This document shows, one piece after another, positions 1 to 6,722 of a stretch of 24,772 nucleotides of DNA. A model generated the notes under the pieces. The model saw nothing but the letters and a program-made list of their open reading frames with translations. It was not told the origin of the DNA and made no database searches. The first letter of the stretch is position 1, and each line of letters begins with the position of its first letter. This DNA comes from CAYTRP01 sp964625145 (GTDB lineage: Bacteria; Sumerlaeota; Sumerlaeia; SLMS01; JAHLLQ01): assembly GCA_964625145.1 (NCBI GenBank), contig CAZVAQ010000037.1, forward strand, positions 1-24,772. Reading direction: 5' to 3'. The translations under genes were made by a program, and so were the position numbers.

Positions 1-686
1 GTACCGAAGACCAAGTGACCGGTTTCCGCGGCGGTCAGGGCGGCTTCCATGGTTTCAAGGTCGCGCATTTCGCCGACGAGGATGACGTCCGGGTCCTGAC
101 GAAGGGCGCCGCGCAGGGCGTAGGCGAAGCTCGGTGTGTCGACGTGCACTTCGCGGTGCGTCACGATGCTTTTCTTGTGGGGGTGCACGTATTCGATCGG
201 GTCTTCAACCGTGACGATGTGGACCTCGCGGTTGGTGTTGATGTAGTCGATCATCGTGGCGAGCGTGGTCGTCTTGCCGGAGCCGGTGGGGCCGGTGATG
301 ATACACATGCCGCGGTGGGCGTGAAGCAGCTCGGTGATGGACGCCTTTGGAAGGCCCAGCACTTCGAAGGGGAGCAGCTTCGAAGGAATCAGGCGCATGA
401 CGATGCCGATATGGCCCTGCTCCTTGAAGACGGCGGTACGGAAGCGGGCCTGCTCGGAATAGGAATACGCGAAGTCCGCCGAGCCGTGCTCCTGGAGCAT
501 CTGCTGGTAGCGCGGCGGCGTGATCTCGCGCATCAAGCGCTCGGTGTCATCCGGGGTGAGGATGTCGGGATCGACGGTGTCGAGGCTGCCGCTGAGTCGC
601 ATACAGGCGGACTTGCCGACACGCAGGTGAAGATCCGAAGCTTCGCGCTCCACGATGATCTTCAGCATTTCATTCATATCCATCAT
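1..686 (-). CDS. pilT: PilT twitching-motility ATPase, 3' end cut by window edge
   Basis: Hexameric cytoplasmic ATPase that powers type IV pilus retraction. The visible 228 residues cover the N-terminal PAS-like domain, with the PilT-family signature ASDLHL near residues 16-21, and most of the RecA-like core. Walker A is GPTGSGKT at about residues 132-139, Walker B reads VILVGEMRD, and the frame leaves the window just after the histidine box start (AETGHLVFG). The family is usually about 340-380 residues, so roughly a third is missing. The ATG at 684-686 is preferred because a GGAGG motif lies 10 nt upstream (697-701); a second ATG follows directly. It lies 190 nt after clpP1. No other type IV pilus gene is visible, and Tad pili do not normally use PilT, so it probably serves a separate T4a pilus. 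The identification is firm; its role here is inferred. Confidence 0.95.
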   Translation of the reverse strand, partial: MMDMNEMLKIIVEREASDLHLRVGKSACMRLSGSLDTVDPDILTPDDTERLMREITPPRYQQMLQEHGSADFAYSYSEQARFRTAVFKEQGHIGIVMRLIPSKLLPFEVLGLPKASITELLHAHRGMCIITGPTGSGKTTTLATMIDYINTNREVHIVTVEDPIEYVHPHKKSIVTHREVHVDTPSFAYALRGALRQDPDVILVGEMRDLETMEAALTAAETGHLVFG

Positions 687-876
687 GGGAGGAGCGCCTC
701 CGTGCGCAGGGAAGAATCTGGTTTGTCACCGCCAGGGAGAGTTGAGGCAACCCGAGGCGAAGATGCCTCGCGAGGGCAAGCCTTGGGAGGTCCTCACACC
801 AGCGGCGTGTGGGGAAAACGGTTGGAACGCGGGAGAATAAGCGCAAGCCCGGAAAGGCGGGGCGATGGTGCGCGGG
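687..876. other. Intergenic region between clpP1 and pilT
   Basis: This 190-nt gap presumably holds the 3' end of the clpP transcript and the leader of pilT. It contains short inverted repeats such as the self-complementary CCTCGCGAGG and a small GAGGC/GCCTC hairpin, but no stem followed by a T run that would make a convincing intrinsic terminator, and no clear -35/-10 pair. Only the ribosome binding site of pilT is supported. Confidence 0.3.
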
Positions 877-1485
877 TTACTTCTTTTGTCCATTCTTCTG
901 GGTCCCACGGACGTTTTCCACGACCTGGTCGATGAGCTTGTATTCGAGCGCCTCCTCGGCGGTCATGAAGCGGTCGCGATCGCTGTCCACCTCGATCTGG
1001 TCCAGGGTCTTGCCGGTATGACGTGCGAGGATCTCGTTGAGCTTGCGCTTGATGCGGAGCATCTCGCGCGCCTGGATCTCGATGTCCGTTGCCTGGCCCT
1101 GCATGCCGCCGTGGGGTTGGTGGATCATGATGCGGGCATTGGGCAGGGCGAAGCGCTTGCCGGCGGTGCCGCCCGCCAACAGGACGGCGCCCATGCTGGC
1201 CGCCTGGCCGACGCAGGTGGTGGCGATGGCCGGCTTGACGAACTGCATCGTGTCGTAGATCGCCAGGCCCGCGGTGACGCTGCCGCCGGGCGAGTTGATG
1301 TAGATGTTGATGTCCTTGTCGGGATCCTGGCTCTCCAGGAAGAGCAACTGCGCCGTGACCAGACTGGCGACGGTGTCGTTGATCGGCGTGCCGATGAAGA
1401 TGATGCGGTCCATCAGCAGGCGCGAGAAGATGTCCATGGAGCGCTCGCCGCGCTCTGTCTGCTCGAGAACAAACGGTACGTCCAT
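877..1485 (-). CDS. clpP: ATP-dependent Clp protease proteolytic subunit (ClpP1)
   Basis: Serine peptidase of family S14 that forms a double-heptamer barrel in the cytoplasm and degrades proteins unfolded by ClpX or ClpA/C. The 202-residue product has normal length. The catalytic triad is visible as Ser97 in GQAASMGA, His122 in MIHQPHGG and Asp171 in DRDRFM, the same numbers as in mature E. coli ClpP. It begins almost directly with the mature sequence (MDVPFVLEQT), so there is little or no propeptide. The start ATG at 1483-1485 is the only one that gives the normal N-terminus. It is the second of two tandem clpP genes, 82 nt after clpP2. No clpX or other Clp ATPase gene is in the window. Identification is very secure; division of labour with clpP2 is unknown. 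Confidence 0.97.
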   Translation of the reverse strand: MDVPFVLEQTERGERSMDIFSRLLMDRIIFIGTPINDTVASLVTAQLLFLESQDPDKDINIYINSPGGSVTAGLAIYDTMQFVKPAIATTCVGQAASMGAVLLAGGTAGKRFALPNARIMIHQPHGGMQGQATDIEIQAREMLRIKRKLNEILARHTGKTLDQIEVDSDRDRFMTAEEALEYKLIDQVVENVRGTQKNGQKK

Positions 1486-1567
1486 TGGGAGCCTTTCAGG
1501 AGGGGTCAGGAGTCAGGAATGGGGATTCAGGGAGAGGTGCCGGCCATGGGCCTTGCAGCCCCCCTGT

Positions 1568-2296
1568 TCAGGCCCCCTGATCGCCCTGCACCAACTCGGG
1601 GATTTGCTTTTTCGACGTGAAGATCTCGTCGATGATGTGAAACTCCTTGGCCTCTTCGGGCGTCATGAAGCGGTCGCGATCACAAGCCTTCGAGATTTCC
1701 TCGACGGTCTTCCGGCAGTGCTTCGCCATGATCTCGTAGAGACGCTCGCGCACGCGGATCATCTCGCGGGTCTGGATCTCGATGTCGACGGAGGTGCCGC
1801 GCGATCCGCCACTGGGTTGGTGGATCATGATGCGGGCATGGGGGAGCGAGTACCGTTTCCCCTCCGCGCCCGACAACAGGATCACCGCGCCCATGCTGGC
1901 GGCCTCGCCGATCACGATCGTGCTGACCTCCGGGCGGATGAACTGCATCGTGTCATAGATCGCCAGGCCGGAGGTGATGACCCCGCCGGGCGAGTTGATG
2001 TAGATGCTGACGGGCTTGTCCGGATCCTGGCTTTGCAGGAACAGGAGCTGTGCCGTGACCAGGTTCGCCAGCCGGTCGTCGAACTCGCGGTTGATGAGGA
2101 CAATGCGATCGACGAGCAGACGGGAGTAGAGGTCGAAGACGCGTTCGCCCCTATCCGTCTGCTCGATGATCCGCGGGACGGGGATGTAGTAGACCTCGTC
2201 GTCATCCTGCGCGAGCGGCATGGGGATGGCCCCATGCTCGCGATCCAGCAGGCGCTCCCAGCGCGCGCGCGTGGTGGAGCGGACGGTCGACTGCAT
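1568..2296 (-). CDS. clpP: Second ClpP-family protease subunit (ClpP2)
   Basis: A second S14 peptidase of 242 residues, about 40 longer than ClpP1. The extra length is an N-terminal extension of roughly 37 residues rich in Arg then Asp/Glu before the ClpP fold begins at YIPVPRII, plus a short C-terminal tail. The triad is intact: Ser134 in GEAASMGA, His159 in MIHQPSGG, Asp208 in DRDRFM. Sequence differences from ClpP1 run along the whole length, so this is an old paralogue and not a recent duplication. The ATG at 2294-2296 shares one base with the trigger factor stop (TGATG) with a GAGGA motif just upstream, which implies translational coupling. Organisms with two ClpPs may form mixed barrels or separate homo-oligomers; the sequence does not decide this. 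The N-terminal extension could be a propeptide or come from a slightly early start. Confidence 0.95.
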   Translation of the reverse strand: MQSTVRSTTRARWERLLDREHGAIPMPLAQDDDEVYYIPVPRIIEQTDRGERVFDLYSRLLVDRIVLINREFDDRLANLVTAQLLFLQSQDPDKPVSIYINSPGGVITSGLAIYDTMQFIRPEVSTIVIGEAASMGAVILLSGAEGKRYSLPHARIMIHQPSGGSRGTSVDIEIQTREMIRVRERLYEIMAKHCRKTVEEISKACDRDRFMTPEEAKEFHIIDEIFTSKKQIPELVQGDQGA

Positions 2297-3774
2297 CAGG
2301 AGTCCTCACCCTCCAGCTCTTCGCTGTCCGCCATGGCCTCGCCGGCTTCCTCGATCTTGGCGGCCTCGGCGGATCCCGCTGCGACCTCCGTGATCTTGGC
2401 CATGCCGACCAGCTTGTCGTTCACCTTCTTGATGCGCAGGTCGCTGCGCAGGCCCTCGAGCTGCTTGCGCGCCTCGAGCTGCGCACGAATTGCCAGCGGC
2501 TTGCGGCCTTGTGCCTCGGCGATGCGGGCGATCTCCGCCTCCAGCTCTTCGTCGGTGATCTGGATATCAAAGTGGCGCGCCAACTGGTCGGCCAGCAGCA
2601 TGTTCTTCGCGTCGCGCTGGGCGTCCTGCTGGGCCTTGTTCAGGAACTCCGAGACGACATCGCGCTCGAGGGAGCGCAGGGTCAGGCCGTACTGGTTCAG
2701 GCGCTGCTCGGTGCGGTTGATGGAGTTGTTCGCGAACTGGCGAATCAACGCGTTGGGAACGTCAAAGGAGATGCGCTCGGAAAGCTGCTCGTAGACGCGC
2801 GAGAGAATCTGTCCACGGTGGGCCTGCTCACGGCCTTCCTCCAGGCGCTTGCGGATATCAGCCTTCAGGTCGGCGAGGGACGTGAGTTCCGGTGAGATGT
2901 CCTTGGCGAACTCGTCGTCGAGCTCGGGCACGACGCGCTTCTTGATCTCATGGATGCGAATCTTGAAGGCACACTTGAGCTCGCTGCCGTCCTGCTGGCG
3001 GATGGTGACATCGTCCACCATGAACTCATCGCCGGCCTTGTGGCCAACGAGACCTGCCGCAGCCTCCGCAGGCATCTGCTTGGCGGGATTCTGCATGTAG
3101 GTCTGGTCGTCACAGAACTTGAAGAGGCGGTTGCCCTCGGTATCATAGACGGCAGCGTTCACAACGACCGCGTCGTCGGCCTGATAGACGTAATCAGCAT
3201 CGACGGGCTCGAAGGTGGCGTTCTCCTTGCGCAGGTCCTGGAGGGCATTATCGACGCGCTGGTCATCGATGACCTGCTCGACGACGGTCGCCTCAAGGTT
3301 CTGGAGCGACTCCTCCGTGATGACGATCTCCGGGCGCACTTCCAGGCTGATGGTAATCGTGGCGTCCTCGCCAACGGAGCCTTCCCAGCCTTCATAAATC
3401 GGCTCGCCAAAGACTTCGTGGTCCTTCGCCTTGGCGACGAGCTGGGCGATGCGAGGCGTCATCTTGCGGATGGCCTCGTCGGAAGCGGGCTTCTGGAAGC
3501 GGCTGCGCACCAGGTCCACCGGGGCCTTCCCCTTGCGGAAGCCGGGGATGGAGACTTCGCGCTTGTAATCGTTGAGGACCTTCTCGGTGCGGGCCTTCAG
3601 GATATCGGCGGGAATGCGCACCTTGTAGCGAACCTGCGAACCGGGCAGGTTCTCCGAGGATACGACCTCATGGGGGATCGCCTCGTCCTTCTCCTCGAGC
3701 AGGGCCGTCAGAGTGGATCCTTCGCCCTCTTCCGGGGCGAGGCAGAGCTGGTCAAGTGAGTGGGTCTGGAGCAT
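2296..3774 (-). CDS. tig: Trigger factor, ribosome-associated chaperone
   Basis: Chaperone that binds ribosomal protein L23 at the exit tunnel and shields nascent chains. The ribosome-binding signature GFRKGKAP is at residues 78-85, some 35 residues later than in E. coli, so this protein has an N-terminal extension. The middle domain aligns with the FKBP-like PPIase by position (GHKAGDEF region) but is poorly conserved, so isomerase activity is doubtful. The C-terminal helical arms are present, followed by an acidic tail of about 25 residues. Total length is 492 residues against about 430-450 usual. The ATG at 3772-3774 with AAGGAGA upstream was chosen; the same frame stays open to 3990, but that added stretch is low-complexity Pro/Arg/Gly and lacks family similarity. 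It leads a tig-clpP2-clpP1 run resembling the common tig-clpP-clpX order but without clpX. Confidence 0.93.
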   Translation of the reverse strand: MLQTHSLDQLCLAPEEGEGSTLTALLEEKDEAIPHEVVSSENLPGSQVRYKVRIPADILKARTEKVLNDYKREVSIPGFRKGKAPVDLVRSRFQKPASDEAIRKMTPRIAQLVAKAKDHEVFGEPIYEGWEGSVGEDATITISLEVRPEIVITEESLQNLEATVVEQVIDDQRVDNALQDLRKENATFEPVDADYVYQADDAVVVNAAVYDTEGNRLFKFCDDQTYMQNPAKQMPAEAAAGLVGHKAGDEFMVDDVTIRQQDGSELKCAFKIRIHEIKKRVVPELDDEFAKDISPELTSLADLKADIRKRLEEGREQAHRGQILSRVYEQLSERISFDVPNALIRQFANNSINRTEQRLNQYGLTLRSLERDVVSEFLNKAQQDAQRDAKNMLLADQLARHFDIQITDEELEAEIARIAEAQGRKPLAIRAQLEARKQLEGLRSDLRIKKVNDKLVGMAKITEVAAGSAEAAKIEEAGEAMADSEELEGEDS

Positions 3775-4042
3775 GGAAAGGAAGGGTGTCTCCTTCTGAA
3801 GTCTGGGGCGGGGATTGCGGGGGTGACCATGGGGTGTGGGCAAGCGGGGAATGGAGGTATGCGCGCCTCGGATTGGGGGCGTAGGGCCTGCCCGGCCGGC
3901 CGCCGCTGAGGTGCCGAATGGGGGTCCTGAATTGAGGTGCAGGATGGCCCCGGGGGGCAGTCTGCCGGACGACAGAGTGCGCCAAGTCACAATGCTTTAC
4001 GGCAGGTAGGCACCGGACGGCCGGAGCTTTCCCTTCCCAGCC
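3775..4042. other. Intergenic region upstream of tig
   Basis: This 268-nt gap separates the end of the Tad gene run from the tig-clpP group and is the largest non-coding stretch in the window. It must contain the tig leader and probably its promoter and the end of the Tad transcript. I see GC-rich short palindromes (for example CGGCCGGCCG near 3893-3902 and a CCGG-CCGG stem near 4012-4024) but no hairpin followed by a T run and no convincing -35/-10 pair. Nothing more specific can be supported. Confidence 0.35.
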
Positions 4043-5572
4043 TCATTCCGCCGGGTTGGCGAGCGGGGTGTAGGTCGACTCCATCCGGTAGGTCCACTGG
4101 TCATAGTAGAGGTTCCCACCGTCCCATTCGAGCTCGCCGCGCTGGCTGTCGATGTTGTCACTGCGCCAATGCTTCTTGGGCGGGATGAATCCGGCGGCGT
4201 AGTCCATGTTGGCAATCATGCGATAGGAATCGATTCCGGCGGCGTAGAATTCGCGGACGCGGGGATCGTCGTGGTTGCGCAGGCCGAAGGACGGATCGGC
4301 CGGGATCCATCCGTAAGGCGCGACATAGAACTCTGCCCAATCGTGAAGGTTCTCGCTCCCCGGGCGCATGGACCAACCCGATTGCCAGCGCGCCGGAATG
4401 TCTGCCGCCCGGCACAGTGCGACGAAGATGAGCACATGAATGCCGCAGTCGCCCGCGCGGTCGGTCATGACCTTGTCGGTGATGCTGGTGAAGATGGAGT
4501 ATTCCATCTCCGAGCAATAGCGGATGTTCGCGTCGATCCAATGGAAGATGCGCTGTGCGGCAAGGAGGGGGTTGGTCTCGTCGCCGACAATCTCCGCGGC
4601 CAATGCGCGGACCTCTGGCGTCAGGTCGACATGCGGTGGCTGGCTGCGGGTGTATTTGCTTCTGACGAGATCGTCAGCGGCGAGAGATTGCACGGCATCC
4701 GGGTCCAGCTTCGGCTTGTAGGAGGAGATGGTGTAGGCGTACTCGATGAAGAACTCGGTCGGCTCGCCATCCGGAGCAGCGGGGCCTTCCAGGTAGACAG
4801 TCCGATGGAGAGATCCATTCGGGGCGATCTGTACATCCGGGTGACTGGAGGAGATGAACTGCACGTCGGACTGCTGGCGATACTCCTGCGGATAAGGAAG
4901 CCAGCAGCGGATGGTCTCGCCCGCAGGAACAACGCCGGGGCGAACGATGACACGGTGCCGCGATTGGATGCGCATGCGGCCGGGATACTCAGTGCCGGTC
5001 TCATCCATTTCGGCAAGGATGCGTTGAAGCTCCGTGTGCAGGTCGAACTCTTCAGTGGTCACGGTGTTGGGATCACCGGCCGACGTGGATGAGGCCGCCT
5101 TTGCCGCCGCATCCCGCCGCGCGATGGCATCCTTGGAGAACCGGAACAGGTTGCGCGGTTCCTTGCGGAAATAGAACAATTCGCCATCGATGCGCACCCA
5201 CTGCAGGTCGCCTTCCTCGCGCCATCGATCGAGGTCGGCCATGGTGACATTGGGGATCGAGCTACGAATCGACGCGAGCAGTTGCTCCGGTGTTTGGTTG
5301 TAGTCCCGACGAACACGCGCCAAACGCTCCCGCTCGATGACGAATGGATGATTCGGCGGGGCATTCATAGCCGACAGCCGAGTATCGATCCACGACTCTG
5401 CCTCGGCCAAGCGGCCTTCGAGCTGCAGGTCCTTGAGCTCTTGTGGAAGACTGCGGGCGACAAGATACTCCGGCAGGGCGGAGGTGCGCGTTGCTGGTGC
5501 TTCGGTAGACGCCATGAGGACTCCCCCGCCGAGGATCATTCCAAATACTAATGAGGCGATCAATGACTTCAC
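4043..5572 (-). CDS. Exported transglutaminase-like (papain-fold) protein
   Basis: A 509-residue protein with an N-terminal signal sequence (MKSLIASLVFGMILGGG...) and a transglutaminase-like domain at about residues 330-450. The papain-type triad is present: Cys376 in AGDCGIH, His410 in LHDWAEF and Asp426 in PADPSFG. The preceding 300 residues form a helical part and a beta-rich region with a charged, Pro-rich stretch, as often seen N-terminal to bacterial transglutaminase cores. Members act as proteases, peptide ligases or cross-linkers in the envelope; the substrate here is unknown. The GTG at 5570-5572 is chosen because AAGGAG lies 8 nt upstream and translation then begins at the signal peptide; the frame is open a little further to a TTG inside the preceding gene. 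It begins 13 nt after the second TadA-like ATPase, so it is probably the last gene of the Tad operon. A role in processing or cross-linking pilus or secreted protein is inference. Confidence 0.85.
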   Translation of the reverse strand: MKSLIASLVFGMILGGGVLMASTEAPATRTSALPEYLVARSLPQELKDLQLEGRLAEAESWIDTRLSAMNAPPNHPFVIERERLARVRRDYNQTPEQLLASIRSSIPNVTMADLDRWREEGDLQWVRIDGELFYFRKEPRNLFRFSKDAIARRDAAAKAASSTSAGDPNTVTTEEFDLHTELQRILAEMDETGTEYPGRMRIQSRHRVIVRPGVVPAGETIRCWLPYPQEYRQQSDVQFISSSHPDVQIAPNGSLHRTVYLEGPAAPDGEPTEFFIEYAYTISSYKPKLDPDAVQSLAADDLVRSKYTRSQPPHVDLTPEVRALAAEIVGDETNPLLAAQRIFHWIDANIRYCSEMEYSIFTSITDKVMTDRAGDCGIHVLIFVALCRAADIPARWQSGWSMRPGSENLHDWAEFYVAPYGWIPADPSFGLRNHDDPRVREFYAAGIDSYRMIANMDYAAGFIPPKKHWRSDNIDSQRGELEWDGGNLYYDQWTYRMESTYTPLANPAE

Positions 5573-5580
5573 GTTGCGAT

Positions 5581-5586
5581 CTCCTT
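5581..5586 (-). promoter_or_regulatory. Ribosome binding site deciding a GTG start
   Basis: AAGGAG on the minus strand, 8 nt before the GTG at 5570-5572. It overlaps the stop region of the preceding ATPase gene and sets the start of the transglutaminase-like protein at its signal peptide. Confidence 0.8.
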
Positions 5587-6698
5587 CAGTCGAAGTTGAT
5601 TTGGTCAATGGGGAAGCCCTGGCTGAGTGCTTCCTCGGTGAACGTGGGCTTCACACCGTAGCCGTGATGACTGCCCTGGATCATGCCTTCGGCGTCGAGG
5701 CCTGAGAACTTGAATCCAAACAACGGTTGCACCTTGTAGTTGTCATCCTCGTCCAGATCCAAAACCTCGCTGATGCCGGTGATCTTGCGCGACCCATCGC
5801 GAAGGCGGGCTGTCTGGACGATCATGTGCATGGCCGACGAGACCTGGGTGCGGACGGCGTGCAGCGGCAATCCGCTGTCAGCATAAAGACACAAGGTCTC
5901 CAGACGGCGAAGGGCATCGAGTGGCGATGTGGCGTGGACAGTGGCCAAGGCACCGGAGTGACCCGACGTCATGGCCTGCACGAGGTCGAGGGCCTCGCCT
6001 CCGCGCACCTCGCCGATGACGATGCGGTCGGGGCGCATGCGGAGGGCGGAATGGAACAGATCGCGAATGGGGACGGCGCCGCGGCCCTTCTCGTCCGCGG
6101 CCTGCGCCTCAAGTCGTACGGTGTGGGCCTGCTCGATCTGCAGTTCGAGCGTGTCCTCGATGACGAGCAGGCGCTCTTCGGAAGGGATGAAGCGGCCGAT
6201 GGCGTTGAGCAACGACGTCTTGCCGGAACCGGTGCCGCCGGCCACCACGATGTTGAGGTGCATCTCCACGCACAACTTGAGGAAGTCGCGCATGGTTGAG
6301 TTCAGCGCGCCAAACTTGAGCAGGTCATCGACGGACATGGGGTTCGCCGGGAAACGCCGGATGCTGAGACAGACACCCGTGTGCGAGACCGGCGGAGCGA
6401 CAATGTGCACGCGCGATCCATCGGGAAGACGTGCGTCGACGCGCGGCGAATCGTTCGTCAGCTTCTTGTTCACGAATTGACAGATGATGTTGGCAGCCGA
6501 CATGAGAGAATTGTCGTCGGGGAACTTGTACTCCGTCTTCACCAGCTTGCCGCGGCGCTCGATGAAGATGTCATTGGGTCCATTGACCATGATCTCCGTG
6601 ATGGTGGGATCATCGAGCAACGGAAGGATGGGGGCGAGGAAGACCCGGGATGCCCCATCGACGAATGACTTGCCTTTTGTGGAGACTCCGAAACTCAT
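5586..6698 (-). CDS. Second TadA/CpaF-type secretion ATPase (no FHA domain)
   Basis: Type II/IV secretion-superfamily ATPase of the CpaF/TadA branch, 370 residues, cytoplasmic and expected to be hexameric. The N-terminal domain carries the family motif EIMVNGP (35-41). Walker A is GGTGSGKT at 154-161, the Walker B region is RIVIGEVRG at 225-233 with Glu230, and the histidine box is GHSGALATVHA at 246-256. A short insertion (about 199-210) interrupts the region after the Asp box. It lacks the roughly 250-residue N-terminal part found in the main TadA of this locus. It starts 24 nt after the pseudokinase gene with AAAGGG upstream. Two CpaF-like ATPases in one Tad run are unusual; this one might drive a distinct step such as retraction or a separate substrate, but the sequence only shows that it should be a functional ATPase. 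Confidence 0.9.
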   Translation of the reverse strand: MSFGVSTKGKSFVDGASRVFLAPILPLLDDPTITEIMVNGPNDIFIERRGKLVKTEYKFPDDNSLMSAANIICQFVNKKLTNDSPRVDARLPDGSRVHIVAPPVSHTGVCLSIRRFPANPMSVDDLLKFGALNSTMRDFLKLCVEMHLNIVVAGGTGSGKTSLLNAIGRFIPSEERLLVIEDTLELQIEQAHTVRLEAQAADEKGRGAVPIRDLFHSALRMRPDRIVIGEVRGGEALDLVQAMTSGHSGALATVHATSPLDALRRLETLCLYADSGLPLHAVRTQVSSAMHMIVQTARLRDGSRKITGISEVLDLDEDDNYKVQPLFGFKFSGLDAEGMIQGSHHGYGVKPTFTEEALSQGFPIDQINFD

Positions 6699-6722
6699 GG
6701 CGGACCCTTTGCACTGGGAATT

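Noticed and set aside
838..876. Possible intrinsic terminator after clpP1
   Set aside because: The GCCC/GGGC pairing is only about four base pairs and no T run follows on the minus strand.
15..935. Long plus-strand open frame opposite pilT and the gap before clpP1
   Set aside because: It mirrors the minus-strand pilT coding sequence; its product is Val/Asp/His/Gly-rich without any family signature, while the opposite strand gives a textbook PilT.
877..2296. Two clpP copies considered as an assembly duplication
   Set aside because: The proteins differ at many positions along the full length and in their N-termini, so they are genuine paralogues.
3775..3990. N-terminal extension of trigger factor up to 3990
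   Set aside because: The added 72 residues are Pro/Arg/Gly-rich with no family similarity, and a Shine-Dalgarno sits before the ATG at 3774.
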